The notes beneath the pieces were generated by a model. The model was not told the origin of the DNA and did not search any database. It worked only from the letters and a program-made list of their open reading frames with translations. Below, piece by piece: positions 15,699 through 24,947 of a stretch of 58,065 nucleotides of DNA. The first letter of the stretch is position 1. Every line of letters starts with the position of its first letter. A program made the translations under genes and the position numbers. The stretch covers positions 1-58,065 of the forward strand of contig DESG01000018.1 in the NCBI GenBank assembly GCA_002361175.1. Reading direction: 5' to 3'. This DNA comes from Lachnoclostridium sp. UBA3320 (GTDB lineage: Bacteria > Bacillota > Clostridia > Lachnospirales > Lachnospiraceae).

Positions 15699-17024
15699 AT
15701 GAGAAAAATCGAAAAAATGGAAGTTTATCCAGTTGCTGGTAAAGATTGTATGGAACTGAATTTAAGCGGTGCACATGCTCCTTATTTTACAAGAAACGTT
15801 GTAATCTTGTATGCGGATAACGGAGATATGGGAGTAGGAGAAGTTCCAGGCGGAGAAAAAATTACTAAGGCTTTAGAGGAATGCATTCCTCTTGTAGAGG
15901 GAACAAATCTGGCTGAATACAAGAGTACTCTTTTAAAAGTGAAAAAACATCTGGATTCTAAGGGTGAAGAAGATGTTCGTGGAGAGCAGACTTTTGACCT
16001 GCGTACTGGTGTTCATGTAATCACTGCTATTGAAGCACCATGCCTTGATTTGATGGGTAAGATGCTTAATGTTCCAGTCTGCGAGCTGCTTGGTGATGGA
16101 CAGCAAAGGGATAAGGTTCGTATGCTTGGTTATCTTTTCTTTGTAGGTGACCGCAAAAAAACCGACCTTCCTTATGATGAAGAACCAGATGCAGAATGTG
16201 AGTGGTATAAAATTCGTCATGAAGAAGCACTGACAGCGGATAAGATTGTGGCATTTGCAAAAGCTACTAAAGAAAAGTACGGTCTCCAAGATTTTAAGCT
16301 TAAAGGCGGAGTTCTTGCAGGAAATGAAGAAATGGACGTAATTCGTGCTATGAAAAAAGAATTTCCAGATGCAAGAATTGACTTAGACCCTAACGGCGGC
16401 TGGCTTTTGGAAGAAGCTGTGGAATATGTAAAAGGTATGCAAGGCATCTTAACCTATTGCGAAGACCCTTGTGGAGCAGAAGGTGTATACTCTGGGCGTG
16501 AGGTAATGAGTGAATTTAGAAGAAGAACAGGCTTTCCAACCGCCACTAATATGATTGCTACAGACTGGAGACAGGTAGGGCATTCTCTGGAATCTCAGGC
16601 AGTAGACATCATACTCGCAGACCCTCATTTTTGGACGATGAGCGGTTCTGTAAGGGTAGCTCAGATGTGCCATGATTTTGGCTATACTTGGGGTTCACAC
16701 TCTAACAACCATTTTGATATTTCTCTGGCAATGTTTACACAAGTTGGAGCAGCTGTACCAGGCGAATACAATGCACTAGATACACATTGGATATGGCAGG
16801 AAGGCTTAGAGCGTCTGACTAAAGAACCTTTACAGATTATAGATGGCTGTGTAGCAGTTCCTGACAAGCCAGGTCTTGGAATTGAAGCAGATATTGAACA
16901 GATTAAAAAGGCACATAAACTTTATATAGACAACTGCCTTAGTGGAAGAGATGATGCAGTAGGTATGCAGTATCTAATTCCAGGCTGGAAGTTTAATCCT
17001 AAGAAACCATGCCTTGTAAGATAA
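15699..17024 (+). CDS. gudD: D-glucarate dehydratase
   Basis: 441 residues, full length for this enolase-superfamily enzyme, which dehydrates D-glucarate (and L-idarate) to 5-keto-4-deoxyglucarate. The KxK base motif (DFKLKGGVLAG, near residue 200), metal ligands (DLDPNGGW, then EDPCGAEG, then the PTATNMIATDWRQ region) and the His base (WGSHSNNHFDISLAM) are all intact. The C-terminal GMQYLIPGWKF is near-identical to the enterobacterial enzyme as I recall it. AGAAAGGA lies ahead of the ATG, 57 bp after the DapA-family gene. Together with glycerate kinase it points to aldarate catabolism. Confidence 0.93.
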   Translation: MRKIEKMEVYPVAGKDCMELNLSGAHAPYFTRNVVILYADNGDMGVGEVPGGEKITKALEECIPLVEGTNLAEYKSTLLKVKKHLDSKGEEDVRGEQTFDLRTGVHVITAIEAPCLDLMGKMLNVPVCELLGDGQQRDKVRMLGYLFFVGDRKKTDLPYDEEPDAECEWYKIRHEEALTADKIVAFAKATKEKYGLQDFKLKGGVLAGNEEMDVIRAMKKEFPDARIDLDPNGGWLLEEAVEYVKGMQGILTYCEDPCGAEGVYSGREVMSEFRRRTGFPTATNMIATDWRQVGHSLESQAVDIILADPHFWTMSGSVRVAQMCHDFGYTWGSHSNNHFDISLAMFTQVGAAVPGEYNALDTHWIWQEGLERLTKEPLQIIDGCVAVPDKPGLGIEADIEQIKKAHKLYIDNCLSGRDDAVGMQYLIPGWKFNPKKPCLVR

Positions 17025-17042
17025 TATAATACTAGAGTTAAA

Positions 17043-17084
17043 AGTAGATATCAAAATGTGCTTACCCACAATTTGATATCTACT
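17043..17084 (+). repeat. 42-bp near-perfect hairpin between gudD and its regulator
   Basis: Two 18-base arms (17043-17060 and 17067-17084) pair with one A-A mismatch around the 6-base loop CTTACC. No U-run follows, so it is not a standard intrinsic terminator. It may be an mRNA processing or 3'-end-stabilising element, an operator for the regulator, or a small palindromic repeat. Confidence 0.6.
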
Positions 17085-17119
17085 GACTTGATTGCTCTGA
17101 AGAAACAGGAGAAGGAAAT

Positions 17120-19039
17120 ATGACAAAAATTGCGATTTTGCTGCCATATGAGAATATGCTTGAGACAGCTCAAGAAGTAATTCGTGAAAAGCAATGCCCT
17201 ATTGATTATTTGAAAGTTATTGAAAGTGAAAATGCCGTTAATGAAGCTAGAATTGCCGTAGAGCAGGGGATTGATATTATTATTGCTCGTGGATATCAAG
17301 CGCAGCTCATTAAGGAATATACCAATATCCCAGTAGTGGAGATGCGTTTTCACGCTCAAGAGATAGGGCTGTTGCTTTTGAGAGCAAAGAAACTGTCACA
17401 TATGGAAAAGCCTGTTATCGGTTTAATCGCATTTGAAAATATGCTCTGCGACCTGTCACATATGGAGGAACTATTTAATATTAGTCTGCGGATTGCCTAT
17501 ATAGAGCGCATTGAAGAAGTGCCTGACCTTCTTCATATTATGAAAAAAGAAGGCGTGGACTGTATGATTGGCGGAGATACCGTTAATATAGAAGCAGAAA
17601 AGATTGGATGTCTGTCTATCAAGTTTAGTGTCACAAAGGAATCTATCAGTGATGCCATAGAGCGTGCAAAAAATATGGCATATGCGGTGGAGAATGAAAA
17701 GCGAAATGCAGCTCAGTTTGAAACAGTATTAGATACGTCTTTCAATGGAATTATAAAAATTAATTCAGACGCAAGGATTATTGCAATTAATAGATTGATT
17801 GAAAATTTGCTTGGGAAAAATATGGAAGATGTAAAAGGGGAACTGCTGTATGATATTTTCCCGCAGATTGACAAGCGTATTGTAGATGATATCCTTACTG
17901 GAACTAGAGAAAACTGCTCTTCATCTATTGATATAAGAGGACGCAACTGGATGTTTCTGGCAGCGCCAATTCAGTTTGACAGCCAGATTACTGGAGCCAT
18001 TCTCTCTCTTCACGCAATTACCGAAAATATACGTAGAAACCGAAAACTGGCAAATGATATGCTTCTTCATGGATTTACAGCAGAGACTCGTTTTTCTGAT
18101 ATTTATACAGAAAATGAAACTATGCGAATGGTATTAGAGACAGCTAAAGAATATTCTCTTTCTGACAGTCCAGTACTAATTTATGGAGAAACTGGAACGG
18201 AATATTATCAGATTGCAGAAGCAATTCACAATAACAGTATTCGCAAAGGTGGTCCTTTTGTAAGCTTAAATATCAGCAGTCTTGAAGAAGATAAACAGAT
18301 GGAAATTCTTTTTGGAATCAGAAATGCTACGTTTAGTAAAAATCCTCAAGAAAAAGGAGCACTTATTCAAGCAAATCATGGCACACTTTTACTTTTAAAT
18401 ATTGATAGGCTGACTATTCAAGCACAGTACCAGTTGCTACGTGCAATATTAAATGGTGCGAGGAACCGTACGAATGCGCTGCCTATGGAAAATATTGATG
18501 TGCGAATTATTGCAGTAGCTAAAAAAAATTTGTGTTACGCTGTAAATAAGGGATTATTTCAGAAAAGTCTATACTATACACTGCATGGGCTGACACTGGA
18601 GATTCCATCGTTTAATGAACGTAAAGAAGACCTTCAATATTATATTAATAAATATTTTAAAGAATTTTGCAGAAAATACAACAAGTATTTAGTTATTACA
18701 GAAGGCGGCTACGATAAATTACAACAGTGCCAATGGAAAGGCAATAAACTGCAGCTTAGGGCATTTATGGAACGATTAGTACTGACGGCAAAAAAGAGGA
18801 GTACTACTGAGGGTGTTATTCAGAAACTATTTGGGGAATTATATCCTTATATTGGGGAAACTGGTGGCGAAGAAAAAGTAGTTGTGTATAAAACAGAAGA
18901 AGCGGTAAAAATCAGCGAATTGCTAAAAAAGCATCGAGGAAACCGCAAATTAGTAGCGCAAGAGCTTGGAATCAGCACAACAACGCTGTGGCGTAAGATG
19001 AATAAATATGGAATTGAATCCAAATTTGGAGTGGATTAA
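17120..19039 (+). CDS. PrpR-type transcriptional regulator with degenerate AAA+ domain
   Basis: 639 residues: PrpR N-terminal sensory domain (about 1-190), a PAS domain (about 200-300; LDTSFNGIIKINSDARI), a sigma-54-activator-like AAA+ domain (about 325-540), and a C-terminal Fis-type helix-turn-helix (about 600-632; NRKLVAQELGISTTTLWRKM). The AAA+ motifs are eroded. Walker A reads GETGTEYY without the GK pair, Walker B reads GTLLLLNIDRL without the acidic pair, and the sigma-54 contact loop GAFTGA is absent (RNATFSKN). It should therefore neither hydrolyse ATP nor remodel sigma-54 polymerase, and probably works as a sigma-A activator or repressor. It likely senses a glucarate-pathway metabolite and binds the palindromes at 14631-14759 (inference from position). 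Confidence 0.82.
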   Translation: MTKIAILLPYENMLETAQEVIREKQCPIDYLKVIESENAVNEARIAVEQGIDIIIARGYQAQLIKEYTNIPVVEMRFHAQEIGLLLLRAKKLSHMEKPVIGLIAFENMLCDLSHMEELFNISLRIAYIERIEEVPDLLHIMKKEGVDCMIGGDTVNIEAEKIGCLSIKFSVTKESISDAIERAKNMAYAVENEKRNAAQFETVLDTSFNGIIKINSDARIIAINRLIENLLGKNMEDVKGELLYDIFPQIDKRIVDDILTGTRENCSSSIDIRGRNWMFLAAPIQFDSQITGAILSLHAITENIRRNRKLANDMLLHGFTAETRFSDIYTENETMRMVLETAKEYSLSDSPVLIYGETGTEYYQIAEAIHNNSIRKGGPFVSLNISSLEEDKQMEILFGIRNATFSKNPQEKGALIQANHGTLLLLNIDRLTIQAQYQLLRAILNGARNRTNALPMENIDVRIIAVAKKNLCYAVNKGLFQKSLYYTLHGLTLEIPSFNERKEDLQYYINKYFKEFCRKYNKYLVITEGGYDKLQQCQWKGNKLQLRAFMERLVLTAKKRSTTEGVIQKLFGELYPYIGETGGEEKVVVYKTEEAVKISELLKKHRGNRKLVAQELGISTTTLWRKMNKYGIESKFGVD

Positions 19040-19131
19040 ATCTAAATAGTAAACAAATGTATTGGGGAATGAGGAAACGTGATGAAAAAGGTATTTATTC
19101 TACAACCAGTTTCATGAAAGGAGGAAATTTT

Positions 19132-20271
19132 ATGAAGGTCGTAATTGCGATTGATTCATTTAAGGGGAGCATGAGCTCTATGGAGGCAGGAAATGCTGCA
19201 AAAGCAGGGATTGAGAGAGTGTGCTCGGCAGATATTGTAGTAAAACCTTTGGCAGACGGTGGTGAAGGAACAACAGAGGCACTGGTAGAAGGTCTTGGAG
19301 GAGAATATGTATCTATTGAGGTAACAGGTCCTCTGGGAGATAAAACCAATGCAAGGTATGGTATTTTAGGAGATAAAAAGACAGCAGTACTTGAAATGGC
19401 GCAAGCGTCTGGAATTATTTTAGTAAAAAGAGAAGAGCTAAATCCTTCTAAGGCAACTACATATGGCGTGGGCGAGATGATTCTTGATGCAGTTAAACGT
19501 GGGTGTCGTGAATTCATAATAGGTATCGGCGGAAGTGCTACAAGTGAAGGCGGCATAGGTATGCTTCAAGCACTTGGTTATGAATTTACAGACTCTGACT
19601 GCAGCCCTATAAGGTCAGGGATTCAAGACCTTGACAAAATTGCATCTATTGTGGCAAAAAATGTTCCAGAAGAACTAAAAGAATGTCATTTCAACATTGC
19701 CTGTGATGTGAAAAATCCGCTGTGTGGTGAAAATGGTGCGGTGTATGTGTTTGGCCCGCAAAAAGGAGTAAAGGAAGAAGAAAAGCAGCCTTTTGATGAA
19801 AAGATGAAACACTTTGCAGATAAGACACAGGAATTTACTGGCATAGACCACAGAATGGCAGAAGGCGCAGGAGCAGCAGGTGGACTTGGCTTTGCATTTC
19901 TTAGCTACCTTCCAAATGTGGAATTAAAATCAGGGATAGATATTGTTTTAGATGCAATACAATTAGAACAGGAAGTAAAAAATGCGGATATCGTTCTTAC
20001 TGGAGAAGGACGTTTGGATTTCCAAACCGCTATGGGCAAAGTTCCAGTAGGCGTTGCAAAACTTGCCAAAAAATATAGTGCAAAAGTACTTGCATTTGCT
20101 GGTGGTGTTACAAAAGACGCAGGAGAATGCAACAGTGCAGGAATTGATGCATTTTTCCCGATTGTTAGAGGAATAACTACACTAGATGAAGCTATGATTA
20201 CTGAAAACGCCAAGGAAAATATGATATTATCTGTAGAGCAAGTATTTAGAGTTATAAATTTGTATATTTGA
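19132..20271 (+). CDS. garK: glycerate kinase
   Basis: 379 residues from the ATG at 19132, which is preceded by a strong AAAGGAGG; the frame is open further upstream but without a site. Family motifs are clear: MKVVIAIDSFKGSMSS, KPLADGGEGT, an IGIGGSATSEGG loop, GAAGGLGFA, and LTGEGRLDFQT. It phosphorylates D-glycerate to 2-phosphoglycerate (class-II type). In the Gar/Gud route glycerate comes from tartronate semialdehyde, so this gene completes the glucarate branch. The reductase (GarR) and the classical aldolase (GarL) are not in this window. A terminator follows within 4 bp of the stop codon. Confidence 0.92.
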   Translation: MKVVIAIDSFKGSMSSMEAGNAAKAGIERVCSADIVVKPLADGGEGTTEALVEGLGGEYVSIEVTGPLGDKTNARYGILGDKKTAVLEMAQASGIILVKREELNPSKATTYGVGEMILDAVKRGCREFIIGIGGSATSEGGIGMLQALGYEFTDSDCSPIRSGIQDLDKIASIVAKNVPEELKECHFNIACDVKNPLCGENGAVYVFGPQKGVKEEEKQPFDEKMKHFADKTQEFTGIDHRMAEGAGAAGGLGFAFLSYLPNVELKSGIDIVLDAIQLEQEVKNADIVLTGEGRLDFQTAMGKVPVGVAKLAKKYSAKVLAFAGGVTKDAGECNSAGIDAFFPIVRGITTLDEAMITENAKENMILSVEQVFRVINLYI

Positions 20272-20274
20272 GAA

Positions 20275-20313
20275 ATGTCCATCCTGGTCTAAACAGGGTG
20301 GGCATTATTTTTT
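20275..20313 (+). terminator. intrinsic terminator after glycerate kinase
   Basis: ATGTCCATCCTG (20275-20286) pairs with CAGGGTGGGCAT (20294-20305), including G-U pairs, around a 7-base loop. A run of T follows. It ends the glucarate operon. Confidence 0.85.
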
Positions 20314-20339
20314 TTGCCTATAATCATTAAAATTTTTAC

Positions 20340-20369
20340 TTTACTTTCCCATATAAAAAAGTATATAAT
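20340..20369 (+). promoter_or_regulatory. promoter of parE-parC
   Basis: TTTACT at 20340-20345 and TATAAT at 20364-20369 with an 18-base spacer. The leader to the ATG at 20413 is about 37 bases. Confidence 0.5.
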
Positions 20370-20412
20370 ACAAATGTTTGTTCGCAATATTAATTTTAGA
20401 ATGGAGATTTTT

Positions 20413-22335
20413 ATGAGTGAATATACAGGAAAAGAAATTGTAATACTTGAAGGTCTTGAAGCTGTGCGTAAGCGTCCTGGTATGTATATAGGCTCTACAG
20501 GACCACGTGGACTTCACCATCTTATATGGGAGATTCTTGATAACAGTATAGATGAACAGCTTGCAGGTTTTTGTAATGAGATACATATAATTATGCAAAA
20601 AGACGGTGGTATGCGCATTGAAGACAATGGTCGTGGCGTGCCTGTTGATATACATCCAGCAAAAAAAATTGCAACTGAACGTGTCGTATATACAATACTT
20701 CACGCTGGTGGCAAATTTGGCAATTCAGCGTATAAGGTTTCTGGCGGACTTCACGGAGTTGGCTCTTCTGTCGTCAATGCACTGTCTGCGAGAATGATTG
20801 TGGAAGTGCACAGGGACGGTTTTATATACCGTGATGAATACAGAGATGGTGGGCATCCTGTTACAATACTTAATAAAGATGGTTCTCTTGAACCTGTAGG
20901 CAAATGCACAAAGTCAGACACAGGCACTATTGTGACTTTTTATCCTGATTCTGATATTTTTGAAACAGTTGAGTTTAAAGCTGAGGTTATTAAGAAAAAA
21001 TTAAGAGAAACGGCATATCTCAATAAAAATCTTAAATTAATGTTTTTTGACGAAGTTTCTGGTGAAAAAAAAGTTTATATAGAAGAAGACGGAATTAAAA
21101 GCTTTGTCAATTATATTAACCGTGATTCTAGTGTGCTGCATACTGAACCTATTTATATAGAGGGTAAAAGTGGTGATATTGAAGTTGAAGTTGCTTTTCA
21201 ATATACGTCAAATTTCTCAGAACAGATTAATCCTTACTGCAATAGAATAAATGTAGTTGATGGAGGTACGCTTGTAACAGGATTTAAAACGGCTCTTACT
21301 CGTGTTATGAACCAATATGCAAGGGAACTAGGGGTTCTTAAAGATAAAGATGAAAACTTTGATGGCAAGGATATAAGAAATGGCATTGTTGCGATTATTT
21401 CTATTAAACACCCTGACCCACAGTTTGAAGGACAGACTAAGACTAAGCTTGGCAATACAGATGCTAAAACAGCAGTGGAAGATGTATTTAGCACCGAGGT
21501 GCAAAGATACCTTGATAAAAATGTCGATGTACTGCGCAAAATACTTGACAATTCTATGAAGTCATATAATGCACGCAAGGCAAGTGACAAGGCACGTACT
21601 GCTGTTTTAAAACAATTAAATGATGTTGACACTAAGAGCAAGCTTGCTGCCTGTACTTCAAAAAAACCAAAAGAATGTGAGGTGTATATTGTCGAAGGAG
21701 ATTCTGCTGGTGGTACTGTTAAAACTGCAAGGAATAGGCGTACACAGGCGGTATTGCCGCTAAGGGGCAAAATCTTAAATGTAGAAAAAGCAACTCTTGA
21801 GAAAATACTTTTAAACAATGAGATAAAGTCAATGATAGCTGCATTTGGCTGTGGCATAGGTGATGAATTTGACATAACCAAGCTGCGTTATGACAAAATT
21901 ATAATACTTACAGATGCTGATGTCGATGGCGCACATATAAGCACGCTGCTGCTTACATTTTTTTATAGATTTATGCCAGAACTGATATATTCTGGAAAAG
22001 TTTACAGAGGTTTACCTCCACTTTATAAAGTTGACTATACTAATGGCAAAAAGAAAAAATCCGAATACTTATTTGATGATTTTGCACTTGAGAAATTTAG
22101 AAAAAACAAGAGTAATAAAATTACAAGTCTGCAGCGTTATAAAGGTCTTGGAGAAATGGATGCTAAACAACTTTGGGAAACAACACTTGACCCTGAAAGC
22201 AGAATACTTGCACAGATTTCTATAAGTGACAGTGTAGATGCTGATGAAGTAACGTCCACACTTATGAGCAGCAATGTACCTCCACGCAGGCAATTTATAA
22301 TGGAAGAGGCAAAATATGCCAAGCTTGATATATAA
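20413..22335 (+). CDS. parE: type IIA DNA topoisomerase subunit B (ParE-type, topoisomerase IV)
   Basis: 640 residues from the ATG at 20413 (GGAG upstream; the longer frame lacks a site and crosses the promoter). It has a GHKL ATPase (RKRPGMYIGS, EILDNSIDE, DNGRGVPVDIH, GGLHGVGSSVVNALS), a transducer domain, and a TOPRIM domain (YIVEGDSAGG, LPLRGKILNVEKA, DADVDGAHI), ending with QRYKGLGEMDAKQLWETT. It supplies ATP-driven gating for chromosome decatenation. The close tandem pairing with a parC-like gene and the missing GyrA box there favour topoisomerase IV over gyrase. The gyrB-like reading GKILNVEKA leaves some doubt. Confidence 0.85.
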   Translation: MSEYTGKEIVILEGLEAVRKRPGMYIGSTGPRGLHHLIWEILDNSIDEQLAGFCNEIHIIMQKDGGMRIEDNGRGVPVDIHPAKKIATERVVYTILHAGGKFGNSAYKVSGGLHGVGSSVVNALSARMIVEVHRDGFIYRDEYRDGGHPVTILNKDGSLEPVGKCTKSDTGTIVTFYPDSDIFETVEFKAEVIKKKLRETAYLNKNLKLMFFDEVSGEKKVYIEEDGIKSFVNYINRDSSVLHTEPIYIEGKSGDIEVEVAFQYTSNFSEQINPYCNRINVVDGGTLVTGFKTALTRVMNQYARELGVLKDKDENFDGKDIRNGIVAIISIKHPDPQFEGQTKTKLGNTDAKTAVEDVFSTEVQRYLDKNVDVLRKILDNSMKSYNARKASDKARTAVLKQLNDVDTKSKLAACTSKKPKECEVYIVEGDSAGGTVKTARNRRTQAVLPLRGKILNVEKATLEKILLNNEIKSMIAAFGCGIGDEFDITKLRYDKIIILTDADVDGAHISTLLLTFFYRFMPELIYSGKVYRGLPPLYKVDYTNGKKKKSEYLFDDFALEKFRKNKSNKITSLQRYKGLGEMDAKQLWETTLDPESRILAQISISDSVDADEVTSTLMSSNVPPRRQFIMEEAKYAKLDI

Positions 22336-22358
22336 AATAAGAAAGGTATGGTTGAGAT

Positions 22359-24602
22359 ATGAATTATAATGAACAATCTGTCATACAACTTGATTTTTCG
22401 GAAGAAATGCGCAATTCGTACCGTGATTATGCGGTAAGTGTAATAATTGCAAGAGCACTGCCAGATGTAAGGGACGGTCTTAAACCTGTACAAAGACGCA
22501 TACTTTATGCAATGAATGAACTTTCTCTTACACCTGACAAACCGCACAGAAAAAGTGCACGTATTGTAGGCGACACAATGGGTAAATATCACCCGCATGG
22601 TGACAGCTCTATTTACGATGCACTTGTACACATGACAGAGGATTATTCTCTTTCTATTCCACTTGTTGATGGACATGGCAATTTTGGCTCTATTGATGGT
22701 GATAGTGCTGCTGCTATGCGCTACACTGAAGCAAGGCTGTCAAAGGGTGCTATAACACTGCTTGAAAACTTAGATAAAGGACTTGTACCATTTATTCCTA
22801 ACTTTGATGAAAGTGAAAAAGAACCATCTGTACTGCCAGCTACATTTCCTAATTTGCTTATTAATGGAACTACAGGCATAGCTGTAGGCATGGCAACTAA
22901 TATGCCACCTCACAATCCTGCTGAAGTTATTGATGGAGTTATTGCGTATATGGATAATCCAGAAATATCTACAAAAGGACTTATGAAATATATAAAAGGA
23001 CCTGATTTTCCAACAGGCGCAATAATAACAAATTCTGATGATATTTTTAATATTTATGATACGGGCGAGGGCAAGTTAAAGATACGTTCAAAAGTTGAGA
23101 TTGAAGACAGTGGCAATGGACGCAAAAATCTTGTAATAACAGAGATACCCTACACCGTGGCTGGCAATAAGACAAAACTTCTTGAAAACCTTGTTTCTCT
23201 TTCTAAAGACAAGGTGTTTGATGAAATATATGACGTAAGGGATGAGTCGTCTAAAGAGGGTATACGTATTGTAATTGAAGTTAAAAAAGACAGAAATATA
23301 GAAAACTTGCTTAATGGACTTTACCAGAAAACTTCTATGGAAGATACTTATAGTGTAAATATGCTTGCTGTAAAAAATAAACAGCCTGTTACATTTACAC
23401 TGAAAGGGCTTATAAGCGAGTTTATTGCATTTCAAGAGGAGCTTTATACAAAAGAATACGAACATCTGCTTATTAAAGCAAATGAACGACTTGAAATAGT
23501 TGAAGGACTTATTAAAGCGACTGATGTTATAGACCTTATTATAGAGATACTAAGAGGCAGCAGTTCTATAAAACAAGCTAAAAGCTGTCTTTCTGGCAGT
23601 GGGACAGATGGTATCAAATTCAAAACGAAAAAATCTGAAAAAGAAGCATTAAAGCTCAATTTTACCGAAAAACAAGCAGACGCAATACTTTCAATGCAAT
23701 TAAGCAAACTTATAGGTCTTGAAGTTTTAAAATTGCGTCAAGAAAGTGATACACTTACAGAAAATATCGCCACATATAAGAAAGTGTTAAATGATGTAAA
23801 CGAACTTCATAAAGTCATTAAAAAAAGACTTAAAACGTATAAAAAGCAGTTCGGACATGAAAGGCGCACAGTGCTTGACAATATTGGTAATACAAAATAC
23901 GTTGAAGAAATCAAGGAAGAAACAGTCTATATAGTGATAGACAGGTTTGGCTATTGCAAGTCACTTGACGAAGCCAGTTATTCACGTCTTGCCCCTGAAA
24001 CAATAGAAGAATACACACATATTATACCAATGAAAAATACAGGAAAACTCTGTGTATTTTCTGCTACAGGTTTTATGTACCAGATAAAAGCTATGTCCAT
24101 ACCAAAGGTTAAAAATCGTGACAAAGGCGTACTAGTGCAGTCTCTTTGCAAAATTGGAAAAGATGATGTAATAACATATATAGCATTTGAAGATTTATTT
24201 GAATCACAGCTCTTATTTGTGACGAAATCAGGATATGTAAAACTTGTATCAGGAACAGAATTTGAGACAAACCGCACTTGCATAACTTCTACAAAACTTG
24301 AAGAAGAAGATATGCTTGTGTGTGCATTGCAGGTTACTGTAGAAGAAACCTTAGACAATGACAGAAATGTAATAATAGCAACAAAAAATAAATTATATCT
24401 TGCATTTCCATTAAATCAAATTAGTGAATTAAAAAAGACAAGCAAAGGACTTAAGGGAATTACATTGGCAAAAGATGACTATGTGGAATACGTTAAAGTA
24501 ATAACACCAGATATAGAAAATATAGAATTTGATGGCAAACGCTATAATATAAAAAAAATAAAAGTCAAAAATAGAAACGAAATACCAAGTAAATTGAAAT
24601 AA
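22359..24602 (+). CDS. parC: type IIA DNA topoisomerase subunit A (ParC-type, topoisomerase IV)
   Basis: 747 residues. The breakage-reunion domain has a winged helix with KSARIVGDTMGKYHPHGDSS (the quinolone-resistance region) and the active-site Tyr in AAAMRYTEARLS, about residue 120. A coiled-coil tower follows, then a C-terminal beta-pinwheel. No QRRGGKG-like GyrA box is present; the equivalent place reads VKNRDKGVLV, which supports ParC. It starts 24 bp after parE with a purine-rich AAGAAAGG site, and a terminator lies 9 bp after the stop. Confidence 0.85.
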   Translation: MNYNEQSVIQLDFSEEMRNSYRDYAVSVIIARALPDVRDGLKPVQRRILYAMNELSLTPDKPHRKSARIVGDTMGKYHPHGDSSIYDALVHMTEDYSLSIPLVDGHGNFGSIDGDSAAAMRYTEARLSKGAITLLENLDKGLVPFIPNFDESEKEPSVLPATFPNLLINGTTGIAVGMATNMPPHNPAEVIDGVIAYMDNPEISTKGLMKYIKGPDFPTGAIITNSDDIFNIYDTGEGKLKIRSKVEIEDSGNGRKNLVITEIPYTVAGNKTKLLENLVSLSKDKVFDEIYDVRDESSKEGIRIVIEVKKDRNIENLLNGLYQKTSMEDTYSVNMLAVKNKQPVTFTLKGLISEFIAFQEELYTKEYEHLLIKANERLEIVEGLIKATDVIDLIIEILRGSSSIKQAKSCLSGSGTDGIKFKTKKSEKEALKLNFTEKQADAILSMQLSKLIGLEVLKLRQESDTLTENIATYKKVLNDVNELHKVIKKRLKTYKKQFGHERRTVLDNIGNTKYVEEIKEETVYIVIDRFGYCKSLDEASYSRLAPETIEEYTHIIPMKNTGKLCVFSATGFMYQIKAMSIPKVKNRDKGVLVQSLCKIGKDDVITYIAFEDLFESQLLFVTKSGYVKLVSGTEFETNRTCITSTKLEEEDMLVCALQVTVEETLDNDRNVIIATKNKLYLAFPLNQISELKKTSKGLKGITLAKDDYVEYVKVITPDIENIEFDGKRYNIKKIKVKNRNEIPSKLK

Positions 24603-24610
24603 CTTTATAT

Positions 24611-24636
24611 GGCAGGAATAAAATCCTGCCTTTTTT
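24611..24636 (+). terminator. intrinsic terminator after parC
   Basis: A perfect 7-bp GC-rich stem (GGCAGGA/TCCTGCC) with a 6-base loop is followed by six T. Confidence 0.9.
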
Positions 24637-24682
24637 AAGAATGTAAACTAGTAAAAAATTATATAATTTCTCGAAAACTTTC

Positions 24683-24731
24683 TTGACAAGTTAGTTATAT
24701 GTTTGTATAACTATATTATATAGCTATATAA
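24683..24731 (+). promoter_or_regulatory. strong promoter overlaid by two palindromic operator-like sites
   Basis: TTGACA (24683-24688), a 17-base spacer and TATAAC (24706-24711) make a near-consensus sigma-A promoter. An inverted repeat TAGTTATA-tgtttg-TATAACTA (24692-24713) has its right arm on the -10 hexamer. A perfect 16-bp palindrome, TTATATAGCTATATAA (24716-24731), covers the predicted start point. Both share a TATA(A/G)CTATA-like half-site. This is the layout of a tightly repressed promoter. Confidence 0.7.
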
Positions 24732-24748
24732 CGACTACAAGGAGACAT

Positions 24749-24910
24749 ATGCATAAGCACTTCTTTCGGCAGTTCGGGCGATATATGAAAAAGGAACATA
24801 TTTATCCACACAGTTTTATGGAAAGACCAACTATAAAAAGTCAAGCAGAAAAACAAAAAAATAAAAATAATTTTTTGATAAAAAAGGGTATAGCAAACAA
24901 GCTTGCATAA
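24749..24910 (+). CDS. 53-residue basic small protein (unknown)
   Basis: ATG at 24749 follows AAGGAG with a short 4-base gap; stop at 24908-24910. The product starts MHKHFFRQFGRYMKKEH, has a His/aromatic-rich first half and a Lys/Asn/Gln-rich second half (pI clearly basic), and has no signal peptide or hydrophobic helix. The family is not recognised. Support for it being real comes from the strong, palindrome-covered promoter 38 bp upstream and a proper ribosome binding site. It is followed by an IS110-family element, so it could also be the 5' end of a gene altered by insertion. The minus-strand frame over the same bases lacks these signals. Confidence 0.45.
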   Translation: MHKHFFRQFGRYMKKEHIYPHSFMERPTIKSQAEKQKNKNNFLIKKGIANKLA

Positions 24911-24947
24911 ATACAAACTTAATATAACATATGTAATTTATTAATCT

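Noticed and set aside
20413..24602. gyrB-gyrA instead of parE-parC
   Set aside because: The A subunit lacks a GyrA box. However, a gyrB-like TOPRIM reading leaves some uncertainty, so the choice is a preference, not a proof.
24716..24916. 66-residue minus-strand ORF opposite the small plus-strand gene
   Set aside because: The plus strand has a consensus promoter, operator-like sites and a ribosome binding site; this frame has none.
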